DNA of 64,000 bases from Laceyella tengchongensis (GTDB taxonomy: Bacteria; Bacillota; Bacilli; Thermoactinomycetales; Thermoactinomycetaceae), in assembly GCF_900182735.1 (NCBI RefSeq), contig NZ_FXTU01000011.1:5075-69074 (forward strand), given 5' to 3'. Made by a program: the position numbers and the translations under genes. This document shows positions 1 to 8,892 of the stretch, piece by piece. The notes beneath the pieces were generated by a model. It was not told where the DNA came from, made no database searches, and worked only from the letters and a program-made list of their open reading frames with translations. Every line of letters starts with the position of its first letter. Position 1 is the first letter of the stretch.

Positions 1-173
1 TCCGAAAGAGACAGGTGGTTGGCCGCAAACCAGGGGGATGACTGATCATCTGATCCTCATGCAGTAACAGGAAAACCTTCAACGATCATTTTCATTTCAT
101 TAGGGAATGTTCATGAATTTATTTAGCTTACCGCTTTCATGACCGATAGACAACAGAAAATCACATATAAACA

Positions 174-207
174 CGAACGCTGATAGTTGATGATTGGTTA
201 ATGTTCG
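174..207 (+). promoter_or_regulatory. Paired PurBox operator (PurR-type)
   Basis: CGAAC at 174-178 and its inverted partner GTTCG at 203-207 are separated by 24 bases and lie just upstream of the pur promoter. This matches the inverted PurBox pair that PurR binds ahead of the Bacillus subtilis pur operon. PurR is released by PRPP, so the site should couple operon transcription to PRPP and hence to adenine-nucleotide status. The purR gene itself is not in the window. Confidence 0.8.
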
Positions 208-216
208 TTTTTACCG

Positions 217-246
217 TTGACTTTTTCACGGGTTCATTGTTACACT
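217..246 (+). promoter_or_regulatory. Sigma-A promoter of the pur operon
   Basis: A TTGACT -35 box (217-222) and a TACACT -10 box (241-246) are separated by 18 bases, and a TGT triplet directly precedes the -10 (extended -10). The PurBox pair lies just upstream, as in B. subtilis. Confidence 0.7.
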
Positions 247-300
247 GGAAATGTGGTTGAGGAGGAAATCTCACATCCACACATCGTCTGTAGAAAGTTG

Positions 301-375
301 GATGAAGCTAAGCCTAAGTAGTAGACTTCTATCACTCACATCTAAGAAAGGCTGTTGATTAGGCTTGTCTTCATC
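301..375 (+). promoter_or_regulatory. Structured leader hairpin ahead of purE
   Basis: Bases 301-317 pair with 359-375: GATGAAG with CTTCATC and AAGCCTAA with TTAGGCTT, interrupted only by a 2x2 internal loop. The result is a stem of about 15 pairs with a roughly 41-base loop. It ends 11 bases before the purE ribosome site (386-393). No run of T follows, so it is not a simple terminator. The conserved core of the guanine riboswitch found at this place in B. subtilis is not recognisable. A regulatory role is inference. Confidence 0.45.
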
Positions 376-403
376 AAGAATAGATAGAAGGAGACGGATC
401 AAG

Positions 404-889
404 GTGAAACCAAAAGTTGGAGTCATAATGGGGAGCACTTCAGATTGGCCGACGATGCAAAAGGCATGCGACGTATTAGCCGAGTTGCAAATTCCGCACG
501 AGGCGAAAGTCGTTTCCGCTCACCGGACACCGGATGAGATGTTTCGATACGCGGAAACGGCGGAAGAGCGAGGCATTGAAGTAATTGTCGCTGGTGCAGG
601 CGGTGCGGCGCATCTGCCAGGCATGGTCGCTTCAAAAACGGTTTTGCCGGTGATCGGAGTACCGATCAAGACATCCGCTCTAAACGGGATGGATTCGTTG
701 CTTTCAATTGTGCAGATGCCAGGGGGTGTTCCGGTTGCAACCGTAGCCATCGGCGATGCCGGGGCGGTCAACGCCGGATTGCTCGCGGCGGAAATGCTGG
801 GCATTCAAGACAAAGCGTTGCGCGAGCGTTTAGCCAAACGGCGTGAACAAATCCGTAGTCGCGTGCTAAAGGAAAGTGAATTGAAATGA
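404..889 (+). CDS. purE: N5-carboxyaminoimidazole ribonucleotide mutase
   Basis: PurE converts N5-CAIR, made by PurK, into CAIR in de novo purine synthesis; the family forms a cytosolic octamer. The 161-residue protein has the class I PurE motifs GSTSDWP near residues 10-16, VSAHRTP with the catalytic His near 40, and GAGGAAHLPGM near 68. The open frame extends upstream to 365, but GTG 404 is preferred: it has AGAAGGAG 11 bases upstream and gives the family N-terminus MKPKVGVIMGS. It is the first gene of the pur operon and its stop overlaps purK. Confidence 0.95.
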   Translation: MKPKVGVIMGSTSDWPTMQKACDVLAELQIPHEAKVVSAHRTPDEMFRYAETAEERGIEVIVAGAGGAAHLPGMVASKTVLPVIGVPIKTSALNGMDSLLSIVQMPGGVPVATVAIGDAGAVNAGLLAAEMLGIQDKALRERLAKRREQIRSRVLKESELK

Positions 890-2076
890 TTGAGACGATG
901 AAGCAAAAGACAGCGGGCTTGATCAAGCCAGGCCAGACGATCGGCATTTTGGGAGGCGGGCAACTGGGGCGCATGGTGATTCTCGAGGGGCGAAAGTTGG
1001 GATACCGCTTCGTCACATTGGACCCAGCGGCTGATTGCCCCGGAGGCCAAGTATCCGACCGGCATGTAAGCGCCCCTTACGATGATCAGGAGGCGGCAGC
1101 AAGCTTGGCAGAAGCCGCTGATATGATCTTGTATGAATTTGAAAACATCGACCCTGAGATCGTTAAAAAGCTAGAACAACAAACGTTGGTTCCGCAAGGT
1201 AGCCGCTTGCTTGAATTGACGCGACATCGTCTCATGGAGAAGCAAGCGCTCACTCGGGCTGGCATTCCGGTGGCACCCTATGTCGCCGTTGAAACAGAAG
1301 CCGACTTACGGCAAGCTTTGGCTGAGCTGGGGCTTCCGGCCGTGTTGAAAACAGCGACAGGCGGATATGATGGCAAAGGCCAGTGGATGCTAAAAACAGA
1401 CCAGGACGTGGCCGCATTGCCAGCTGAGCTGTTTCAGCAAGGGAAAACCTTGGTTTTGGAGCAATTCATCCCTTTCCAAAAAGAATGTTCGGTCGTGGTG
1501 GCACGAAGTGTTCATGGCGAAGTGAAAGCTTTTCCGCCCTCTGTCAATTTGCACCGTCATCATATCCTGCATATGTCGGTGGCTCCCGCACCTCTGGCTG
1601 AAGGCGTGGCTGAACGGGCTGTGCGCCTAGCTGAGCAGGTGGCTGACTCGCTTGGGGTGGTGGGATTGGTGGCTGTAGAAATGTTTGTGCTCGCGTCCGG
1701 CGAATTGCTTGTCAATGAGCTGGCGCCGCGTCCGCACAATTCCGGCCATTATACGTTTGACGCTTGCCTCACGTCCCAATTTGAGCAATTTGTACGGGCT
1801 GTTGTCGGTTTGCCGTTGGGGCCGACTACGCTTACTTCCCCGGCGGTGATGGTGAATATTCTGGGGGAGCATGGCGAAGCATTTAACCAAGCATACGGCT
1901 TGTTGCCCGGACAGGTGAAAGTGCACTGGTATGGCAAGGAAATAGCGAAAAAAGGACGCAAGATGGGGCATGTCACGGTGGTGGATGATTTGGAGAGCGC
2001 AATCGCGTGGATCGACGCGTCGGGAATCTGGCCACCTTTGACGGAACAAGAAAAAAAGGTTATTTATGATAGATAA
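886..2076 (+). CDS. purK: N5-carboxyaminoimidazole ribonucleotide synthase
   Basis: PurK is an ATP-grasp enzyme that carboxylates AIR to N5-CAIR using ATP and bicarbonate. The 396-residue protein opens with a nucleotide-fold loop GILGGGQLGRM near residues 20-30. It has the ATP-grasp elements KTATGGYDGKGQW and LVLEQFIPFQKECSV, and the terminal motif NELAPRPHNSGHYT that marks PurK. The ATG at 886 overlaps the purE stop codon, indicating translational coupling. Length is normal for the family. Confidence 0.95.
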   Translation: MIETMKQKTAGLIKPGQTIGILGGGQLGRMVILEGRKLGYRFVTLDPAADCPGGQVSDRHVSAPYDDQEAAASLAEAADMILYEFENIDPEIVKKLEQQTLVPQGSRLLELTRHRLMEKQALTRAGIPVAPYVAVETEADLRQALAELGLPAVLKTATGGYDGKGQWMLKTDQDVAALPAELFQQGKTLVLEQFIPFQKECSVVVARSVHGEVKAFPPSVNLHRHHILHMSVAPAPLAEGVAERAVRLAEQVADSLGVVGLVAVEMFVLASGELLVNELAPRPHNSGHYTFDACLTSQFEQFVRAVVGLPLGPTTLTSPAVMVNILGEHGEAFNQAYGLLPGQVKVHWYGKEIAKKGRKMGHVTVVDDLESAIAWIDASGIWPPLTEQEKKVIYDR

Positions 2077-2159
2077 TCATTTTTGCAGTCGGTATATGTG
2101 CCGGCAGTGAAATGGTTGTTAGTATCAATGAGGTTTTCTTAAAAAGGTGGGACAAGCAA

Positions 2160-3455
2160 ATGATCGAACGTTATTCACGCCCAGAGATGGCAAAGATCTG
2201 GACGGAGCAAAACAAATTTGAAGCTTGGTTGGAAGTGGAAATCTTGGCCTGTGAAGCGTGGGCGGAGCTCGGCGTCATCCCCAAAGAAGATGTGGCGCAG
2301 ATCCGCAAGAACGCCAAGGTGAACATTGATCGGGTGCATGAGATTGAACAAGACACCCGGCATGATGTGGTCGCCTTCACCCGTGCGGTGTCAGAAACGC
2401 TCGGACCGGAATCGAAATGGGTCCACTACGGCCTGACTTCAACGGACGTTGTCGACACGGCGCTTTCTTATCTGCTCAAACAAGCCAACGAAATCCTGCT
2501 CAAAGATATTGATAACTTAATCGAAGTGATCAAAGCGAAAGCGGAAGAACACAAAACGACGGTCATGATGGGCCGGACGCACGGCGTTCACGCGGAACCG
2601 ACGACTTTCGGGCTCAAGCTGGCGCTGTGGTATGCGGAGATGAAGCGCAATCGGGAGCGCTTCGTACGGGCGATGGAAACGGTGCGTGTGGGCAAAATCT
2701 CCGGCGCGGTAGGTACGTACGCCAACATTGATCCGTTTGTAGAAAAGTATGTGTGCGAGAAGCTGGGCCTTGAGGCTTCGCCGATTTCCACACAAACCCT
2801 GCAACGCGACCGTCACGCCGAATACATGGCGACCTTGGCACTGATCGCCACATCACTTGATAAGTTCGCGACGGAAATCCGGGGCTTGCAGAAGAGTGAG
2901 ACCCGCGAAGTGGAAGAGCCCTTCAGAAAAGGACAAAAAGGGTCTTCGGCGATGCCGCATAAGCGAAACCCAATCGGATGCGAAAATATCAGCGGATTGG
3001 CCCGCGTGATCCGTGGACACATGGTTTCTGCTTATGAAAACGTGCCGCTGTGGCATGAACGGGATATCTCGCATTCGTCGGTTGAACGGGTGATTCTCCC
3101 TGACGCAACGATTCTGCTCAACTACCTGCTTAACCGGTTTGCCAACATCGTGCGCGACCTCACCGTCTTCCCGGAGAATATGAAGCGGAACATGGAGCGC
3201 ACCTTCGGGTTGATTTATTCACAACGCGTGCTCCTCAGTCTGATTAACAAAGGGCTGAAACGGGAAGAGGCTTACGACCGTGTGCAACGCCTTGCCATGC
3301 AAGCGTGGGAAGAGCAACGACCGTTTAAACCGCTTGTTAAAAGCGATGAGTTGATTTCCAAGACGTTGTCTCCGGAAGAGATCGAACAATGCTTTGATTA
3401 CAGTTACCATTTGTCGCAGGTAGATACCATTTTCGCGCGTCTGGGCTTGAAGTGA
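2160..3455 (+). CDS. purB: Adenylosuccinate lyase
   Basis: PurB catalyses two beta-eliminations: SAICAR to AICAR, and adenylosuccinate to AMP. The 431-residue protein begins MIERYSRPEM, as in Bacillus PurB. It carries TSTDVVDTALSY, GRTHGVHAEPTTFG (catalytic His) and the fumarase/lyase signature SSAMPHKRNP near residue 262. An upstream ATG at 2112 is in frame, but AAAAGGTGG ahead of ATG 2160 and the family N-terminus favour the later start. The 83-base gap after purK is the widest in the first half of the operon. Confidence 0.95.
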   Translation: MIERYSRPEMAKIWTEQNKFEAWLEVEILACEAWAELGVIPKEDVAQIRKNAKVNIDRVHEIEQDTRHDVVAFTRAVSETLGPESKWVHYGLTSTDVVDTALSYLLKQANEILLKDIDNLIEVIKAKAEEHKTTVMMGRTHGVHAEPTTFGLKLALWYAEMKRNRERFVRAMETVRVGKISGAVGTYANIDPFVEKYVCEKLGLEASPISTQTLQRDRHAEYMATLALIATSLDKFATEIRGLQKSETREVEEPFRKGQKGSSAMPHKRNPIGCENISGLARVIRGHMVSAYENVPLWHERDISHSSVERVILPDATILLNYLLNRFANIVRDLTVFPENMKRNMERTFGLIYSQRVLLSLINKGLKREEAYDRVQRLAMQAWEEQRPFKPLVKSDELISKTLSPEEIEQCFDYSYHLSQVDTIFARLGLK

Positions 3456-3584
3456 CCACCTGCTCATGGTGCGGGCATAAACCCGCATGATTTACAATCA
3501 GCTCTTATCAAGGTGCATGGGGGGAAGTAGCACGCTGTGCTCTTCTCCTCACCATCCACTTTTCTACTAAAGGGGCGACCAGCT

Positions 3585-4295
3585 GTGAGACCAGGAGATA
3601 TGCTGTACGAAGGAAAGGCGAAACAACTGTTTTTGACGGAAGACAGTGCGGTGGTGCGGGTGAAATACAAAGATTCGGCCACTGCCTTCAACAATCAGAA
3701 ACGGGCCACCTTGGAAGGCAAGGGGGAGATGAACAACCGCATCAGCACGTTTTTCTTCGAATTGCTGAATAAAAAAGGGATTGCAAACCATTTTATCAAG
3801 GCAATTTCGCCACTTGAGCAATTGGTAAAAAGAGTAGAAATCATCCCAATTGAGGTGGTTGTTCGCAATATTGCGGCGGGCACCATGGCGAAACGGTTGG
3901 GTATTGCCGAAGGAACCAAACTGAAACACACGATTGTCGAATTTTATTACAAGGATGACGCGCTGGGTGATCCGTTGATCACGGAAGAGCATATCTCCGT
4001 TCTCGAGTTGGCGACGCCAGAGCAAGTGGCCCAGCTACGGGAACAGGCGCTCCGAGTAAATGAAGTGCTGTCCGCGTTTCTGTTGGAACTAAATATCATC
4101 CTCGTCGATTTCAAGCTGGAGTTTGGTGTGGATGGGGATGGAAATGTTTTGCTCGCTGACGAAATTTCTCCAGACACCTGCCGTTTTTGGGACAAGGAAA
4201 CTGGCGAACGGTTGGATAAAGACCGTTTCCGCCGCGACATGGGACAAGTTGTGGAAGCTTATCACGAAATCTGGAATCGTTTGGGAGGAAAATAA
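3585..4295 (+). CDS. purC: Phosphoribosylaminoimidazole-succinocarboxamide synthase
   Basis: PurC (SAICAR synthetase) joins aspartate to CAIR using ATP. The 236-residue protein has LYEGKAKQLF near the N-terminus, FIKAISPLEQLVKRVEIIPIEVVVRN-type sequence in the middle, and the signature ADEISPDTCRFWD near the C-terminus. The frame opens at 3537, but GTG 3585 follows AAAGGGG at a 9-base distance and matches family length. ATG 3600 has GGAG too close. It is followed two bases later by purS. Confidence 0.95.
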   Translation: MRPGDMLYEGKAKQLFLTEDSAVVRVKYKDSATAFNNQKRATLEGKGEMNNRISTFFFELLNKKGIANHFIKAISPLEQLVKRVEIIPIEVVVRNIAAGTMAKRLGIAEGTKLKHTIVEFYYKDDALGDPLITEEHISVLELATPEQVAQLREQALRVNEVLSAFLLELNIILVDFKLEFGVDGDGNVLLADEISPDTCRFWDKETGERLDKDRFRRDMGQVVEAYHEIWNRLGGK

Positions 4296-4296
4296 C

Positions 4297-4548
4297 ATGT
4301 TTAAAGCGACGATTTATGTCACCTTGAAGGATAGCGTATTGGACCCGCAAGGGGTTGCGGTCAAAGGTTCACTACACACGCTGGGATTTGAAGGCGTGCG
4401 CGATGTGCGGATCGGCAAGCGGGTGGAAGTGCTCTTAGAATGCGAAAGCCGCGCAGAGGCGGAGAAACAAATCAAAGAGCTGAGCGAAAAAGTGCTGTCC
4501 AATCCAGTGATCGAGAATTTCACATTTGAATTGGAAGAGGTGGCGTAA
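4297..4548 (+). CDS. purS: FGAM synthase subunit PurS
   Basis: PurS is the small structural subunit that bridges PurQ and PurL in the Gram-positive three-part formylglycinamidine ribonucleotide synthase. The 83-residue protein starts MFKATIYVTLKDSVLDPQG and contains GFEGVRDVRIGKRVEV, both family hallmarks. GGGAGGAAAATAAC precedes ATG 4297. Its stop codon is immediately followed by the GTG start of purQ. Confidence 0.95.
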   Translation: MFKATIYVTLKDSVLDPQGVAVKGSLHTLGFEGVRDVRIGKRVEVLLECESRAEAEKQIKELSEKVLSNPVIENFTFELEEVA

Positions 4549-5232
4549 GTGCGGTTTGCCGTTCCTATTTTTCCGGGTTCCAACTGTGATTATGATTGCA
4601 TCCACGCCGTTGAAGACATTTTGGGTGAACCGGTGGCGCCGGTTTGGCACCATGACACTGACCTGTCCTCCTTTGACGCGGTCATCCTGCCGGGAGGGTT
4701 CTCCTATGGCGACTATCTGCGTTGCGGGGCAATCGCCCGTTTTTCTCCCGTGATGGCGGCGGTGAAGGAAGGGGCTGCGGCGGGTAAGCTGGTCATCGGG
4801 ATCTGCAACGGGTTTCAAGTGTTATGTGAATCAGGGCTTCTGCCGGGCGCGCTTATGCGCAACAACCACCTGAAATTCCGTTGCGACATCCAACCGATTC
4901 GGATCGAGAACAACCAAACGCCGTTTACATGCGCTTATGAAAATGGTCAGGTGATCCGTATTCCGATCGCCCATGGCGAAGGCAACTACTACTGTGATGA
5001 AGCGACATTGGCTGAACTGAAAGCGAACAACCAAATCGTATTCCGCTATGCGGGGGAGAATCCCAATGGGTCTGTGGACGACATTGCCGGGATTTGCAAC
5101 AAAGCTGGCAACGTGTTGGGCATGATGCCGCATCCGGAACGGGCCATTTTTGACTGGATGGGCTCGGACGATGGAAAGTATCTCTTCAAATCCATGCTTC
5201 AATACTGGAAGGAGAATAGCCGTGTGGTCTGA
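4549..5232 (+). CDS. purQ: FGAM synthase glutaminase subunit PurQ
   Basis: PurQ is the class I glutamine amidotransferase that supplies ammonia to PurL. In the 227-residue protein the nucleophile Cys sits in GICNGFQVL near residue 86, and the His/Glu of the triad sit in MMPHPERA near 195. GSNCDYD at the N-terminus is typical. The GTG start directly abuts the purS stop. The reading frame overlaps purL by 11 bases. Confidence 0.95.
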   Translation: MRFAVPIFPGSNCDYDCIHAVEDILGEPVAPVWHHDTDLSSFDAVILPGGFSYGDYLRCGAIARFSPVMAAVKEGAAAGKLVIGICNGFQVLCESGLLPGALMRNNHLKFRCDIQPIRIENNQTPFTCAYENGQVIRIPIAHGEGNYYCDEATLAELKANNQIVFRYAGENPNGSVDDIAGICNKAGNVLGMMPHPERAIFDWMGSDDGKYLFKSMLQYWKENSRVV

Positions 5233-7507
5233 ACAAACAGTAGTCGAGCGTGTGGGCTTGGAGCCTACGCCGGAGATGATTCGTGAGCAGAAGTTATATC
5301 GGGAAATGGGCTTGACTGATGCAGAATACGACCAGGTATGTGGTCATTTGAACCGCCTGCCGAACTGGACGGAAGTGGGCATCTACAGCGTAATGTGGTC
5401 GGAGCACTGTAGTTATAAGAATTCCAAACCGCTGTTGAAGAAGTTTCCGACGGAAGGGCCGCGGGTGTTGCAAGGTCCGGGCGAAGGAGCTGGCGTCATT
5501 GATATCGGTGACGGACAAGCGGTGGTCTTCAAGATCGAGAGCCACAACCATCCTTCAGCGATCGAGCCCTTCCAAGGAGCGGCTACAGGCGTCGGCGGGA
5601 TTATTCGTGACGTGTTTTCCATGGGTGCGCGCCCGGTGGCTTTGTTGAATTCCTTGCGTTTTGGCGATTTGCGCAATCCGCGGGTGCGATACCTGTTTGA
5701 ACAAGTCGTGGCTGGAATCGCTCATTACGGCAATTGCATCGGGATCCCCACGGTTGGCGGTGAAGTGGTTTTCGATGGAGACAGCTATGAGGGCAATCCG
5801 TTGGTCAATGCGATGTGCGTGGGTATTCTCAACCATGATGAGTTGCAAAAAGGCGTTGCGATTGGCGTAGGAAACCCTGTGATTTATGTAGGTGCAAGCA
5901 CCGGTCGGGACGGGATTCATGGGGCCACGTTTGCATCAGAAGAATTAAACGAGTCATCCGAAGAGAAGCGACCAGCGGTGCAAGTGGGCGATCCCTTCAT
6001 GGAGAAGCTCTTGCTGGAAGCATGTTTGGAAATGGTGCAAAAAGGGATATTGATCGGGATTCAGGACATGGGTGCGGCGGGGCTTACCTGTTCCAGCGCG
6101 GAGATGGCGCAAAAAGGTGAGCATGGCCTTGAGATGAACCTCGATTTGGTTCCGCAGCGCGAAGAGGGCATGACCCCTTACGAGATCATGCTGTCCGAGT
6201 CGCAAGAACGCATGCTCTTGGTGGTAGAAGCTGGCCGGGAGGATGAAATCAAAGCCATTTGCGACAAATGGGGCTTGCAATCGGCTGTAGTGGGTCGCGT
6301 GACCGAAGGCAACCGGTATCGCTTGTTCCATCAAGGCAGATTGGTGGCAGACATCCCAGTTAATACGCTGGTGGACGATGCGCCGGTCTATGTGCGTGAA
6401 GAACGCGTCCCCCAATATTATGAGGAAAACGCAAAACGTCGCCCTGAAGAGGAGCTGGCAGATGTTGATCCGCAAGCCGCGTTGACGAAAGTGATGTCTT
6501 CGGTCAACATCGGTTCCAAACGCTGGGTGTATGAGCAGTATGACCATATGGTTCGCACCAGCACCGCAGTTCGTCCCGGTTCGGATGCGGCGGTAGTGGT
6601 GATTCGTGGTACGGAGAAGGGATTGGCGATGTCCACGGACGGAAACGGCCGGTATGTGTATCTTGATCCGGTGCAAGGGGGGCGCATCGCTGTGGCGGAA
6701 TCTGCCCGCAACGTCGTGTGTTCTGGAGCGGAGCCGCTTGGTATCACGGACTGTCTCAATTTTGGTAGCCCCGAGAAGCCAGAAGTGTATTGGCAGATTT
6801 CCAAGGCGATCGATGGCATGGCGGAAGCGTGTCGGGTATTGGAAACGCCTGTCGTCGGCGGAAACGTCAGCTTGTATAACGAAACGAAAGGCAATCCGAT
6901 TTACCCCACCCCGGTTGTGGGCATGGTCGGTTTGGTACAAAAGCGTGAACACATCACCACGCAAGCATTCAAAGAAGAAGGGGATGTCATCCTGCTGTTG
7001 GGTGACACCTACGCCGAATTGGGCGGAAGTGAATTGCAACATGTCGTGACGGGGCAAATCAGCGGTCGCCCGCCTGCCTGCGATTTGCAAAAGGAATTGG
7101 CTGTGCAGCAGACGGTCTTGGTAGCGATTCGCAGCGGCTGGGTGAAATCGGCGCACGATGTTAGCGAAGGCGGTATTGCTGTGGCTCTGGCAGAAAGCTG
7201 CATCAGCGGCAACCGAGGAGCGGCGGTTAGCCTGGAAACGGATTTGGCTCCGGTTGTCCATCTCTTCAGCGAAAGCCAATCTCGCGTCATCTTGAGCGTA
7301 AAGGCGGACGCAGTGGCGGATGTGATGAAGTTGGCTGAAGCCAAAGGTGTGGCTTGCCGGCAGATTGGCACCGTGACGGAAAAGGAAGAGCTCATCATCC
7401 ACATCAATGGTGAGCAGGTGATTCAACAGGATGTTGCATATTTAAGCAAACAGTGGGAGGAAGCCATTCCATGCGCGATGAAAGCATCTTCGACCTCGAC
7501 GAACTGA
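5222..7507 (+). CDS. purL: FGAM synthase synthetase subunit PurL (small type)
   Basis: PurL is the ATP-dependent synthetase subunit converting FGAR to FGAM. The 761-residue protein matches the small PurL form that needs PurS and PurQ. It has the catalytic-His segment YSVMWSEHCSYKNSKP near residue 55, GGVGGIIRDVFSMGARP, and a second repeated ATPase half with GGNVSLYNET and SAHDVSEGGIAVALAES. The frame opens at 5150, inside purQ. GTG 5222 follows AAGGAG by 7 bases and gives the usual N-terminus. It overlaps purF by 37 bases. Confidence 0.95.
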   Translation: MWSEQTVVERVGLEPTPEMIREQKLYREMGLTDAEYDQVCGHLNRLPNWTEVGIYSVMWSEHCSYKNSKPLLKKFPTEGPRVLQGPGEGAGVIDIGDGQAVVFKIESHNHPSAIEPFQGAATGVGGIIRDVFSMGARPVALLNSLRFGDLRNPRVRYLFEQVVAGIAHYGNCIGIPTVGGEVVFDGDSYEGNPLVNAMCVGILNHDELQKGVAIGVGNPVIYVGASTGRDGIHGATFASEELNESSEEKRPAVQVGDPFMEKLLLEACLEMVQKGILIGIQDMGAAGLTCSSAEMAQKGEHGLEMNLDLVPQREEGMTPYEIMLSESQERMLLVVEAGREDEIKAICDKWGLQSAVVGRVTEGNRYRLFHQGRLVADIPVNTLVDDAPVYVREERVPQYYEENAKRRPEEELADVDPQAALTKVMSSVNIGSKRWVYEQYDHMVRTSTAVRPGSDAAVVVIRGTEKGLAMSTDGNGRYVYLDPVQGGRIAVAESARNVVCSGAEPLGITDCLNFGSPEKPEVYWQISKAIDGMAEACRVLETPVVGGNVSLYNETKGNPIYPTPVVGMVGLVQKREHITTQAFKEEGDVILLLGDTYAELGGSELQHVVTGQISGRPPACDLQKELAVQQTVLVAIRSGWVKSAHDVSEGGIAVALAESCISGNRGAAVSLETDLAPVVHLFSESQSRVILSVKADAVADVMKLAEAKGVACRQIGTVTEKEELIIHINGEQVIQQDVAYLSKQWEEAIPCAMKASSTSTN

Positions 7508-8892
7508 ATGAAGAGTGCGGCGTCTTTGGAATCATCGGCCATGCTGACGCCGCCCAACTCACTTATTACGGTTTGCACGCTTTGCAACATCGCGGCCAAG
7601 AGAGCGCGGGCATTGTTACGACTGACGGCCAGAAGTTTTCGGTGCAAAGGGGCACCGGCTTGGTGACGGAAGTGTTTAACAACAACAATATCAAGCAACT
7701 GCTTGGGTCCACCGGAATCGGTCACGTGCGTTATTCGACCACGGGCGGCACCGGCCTTGCCAACGCGCAACCCTTGGTGTTCAAATACGCCAAAGGGGAA
7801 TTGGCGATTGCGACCAAGGGGAATTTGGTTAACGCCAAAAAGTTGCGTCGTGATTTGGAAGAGTTGGGTTCCATTTTTCAAACGACGACTGACACGGAAG
7901 TGATCGCGCACCTGATTGCTCGCTCTTCGGCTCCCAACATCGTGGAGGCGGCCAAAGAGGCGTTGAATCAGCTGGTGGGAGCCTACGCACTGATGATCAT
8001 GACCAATGATACCTTGATTGTGGCGGAAGATCCCCATGGTTTGCGCCCCTTGTCGATGGCTAAGATGGGGGAGGCGACCGTTTTCTCCTCGGAGACTTGT
8101 GCGTTTGACGTGATCGGGGCAGAGTTTGTACGCGACATCGAGCCGGGTGAAATGCTGGTTTTCGACGCGGAGGGGATGAGGACGACGACCTTCGCACCGA
8201 AAGCGGAGCGGGCTATTTGCTCGTTTGAGCACGTTTATTTCGCTCGCCCGGACAGCAACGTCGGCGGTGTCAATGTTCATGCGGCTCGCAAACGCATGGG
8301 CCGAATCTTGGCTGAGGAAGCGCCAGTTGAAGCGGATGTGGTTACTGGTGTGCCCGACTCCAGCACTTCAGCGGCTATCGGTTTTGCTGAAGCGACCGGT
8401 ATCCCGTATGAGTTGGGGTTGATCAAGAACCGTTATGTGGGCCGGACGTTCATTCAGCCGAGCCAAGAGTTGCGCGAGCAAGGGGTTAAGATGAAGTTAA
8501 GCGCGGTGCGCGGGGTTGTGGCCGGCAAACGCGTGGTGATGGTGGATGATTCCATCGTACGCGGAACGACCAGCCGCCGCATCGTCACCATGCTGCGTGA
8601 AGCTGGCGCAACGGAAGTACATGTGCGCATCAGCTCTCCCCCAGTCAAAAATCCGTGTTTCTATGGCATCGACACACCAGATCGGGAGCAACTGATCGCC
8701 GCCCAAAAAACGGTGGAAGAAATTCGGCAGGAGATTGGGGCCGACACCCTCACTTTTATCAGTGTGGAGGGCATGTTGCGTGCGATTGGCCGTCCGGCGA
8801 GTGAACGAAACCGTGGCCACTGCATCGCTTGCTTCACCGGGGAATACCCCACTGTCCTTGAAGATGAGTTGGTATTGGAGGGGAAACGATGA
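7471..8892 (+). CDS. purF: Amidophosphoribosyltransferase
   Basis: PurF makes phosphoribosylamine from PRPP and glutamine, the committed and feedback-inhibited step. The 473-residue protein has a 15-residue propeptide before the catalytic Cys in NEECGVFGI, and the PRPP loop VVMVDDSIVRGTTSRR near residue 350. Cysteines in AICSFEH, KNPCFYG and GHCIACF match the 4Fe-4S ligands of the B. subtilis enzyme, whose cluster destabilises it in oxygen. ATG 7471 follows GGGAGGAAG. The ATG of purM overlaps its stop. Confidence 0.95.
   Translation: MRDESIFDLDELNEECGVFGIIGHADAAQLTYYGLHALQHRGQESAGIVTTDGQKFSVQRGTGLVTEVFNNNNIKQLLGSTGIGHVRYSTTGGTGLANAQPLVFKYAKGELAIATKGNLVNAKKLRRDLEELGSIFQTTTDTEVIAHLIARSSAPNIVEAAKEALNQLVGAYALMIMTNDTLIVAEDPHGLRPLSMAKMGEATVFSSETCAFDVIGAEFVRDIEPGEMLVFDAEGMRTTTFAPKAERAICSFEHVYFARPDSNVGGVNVHAARKRMGRILAEEAPVEADVVTGVPDSSTSAAIGFAEATGIPYELGLIKNRYVGRTFIQPSQELREQGVKMKLSAVRGVVAGKRVVMVDDSIVRGTTSRRIVTMLREAGATEVHVRISSPPVKNPCFYGIDTPDREQLIAAQKTVEEIRQEIGADTLTFISVEGMLRAIGRPASERNRGHCIACFTGEYPTVLEDELVLEGKR

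Noticed and set aside
1..67. Open frame ending at TAA 65-67, possible 3' end of an upstream gene
   Set aside because: Only about 21 codons are visible with no motif; cannot be told from chance.
246..400. Guanine (purine) riboswitch in the pur leader
   Set aside because: The conserved three-way-junction core sequences could not be found.
5954..7426. 490-codon open frame on the reverse strand inside purL
   Set aside because: It is a shadow of purL: rich in Arg/His/Gln, with no ribosome site, and the forward frame has all PurL motifs.
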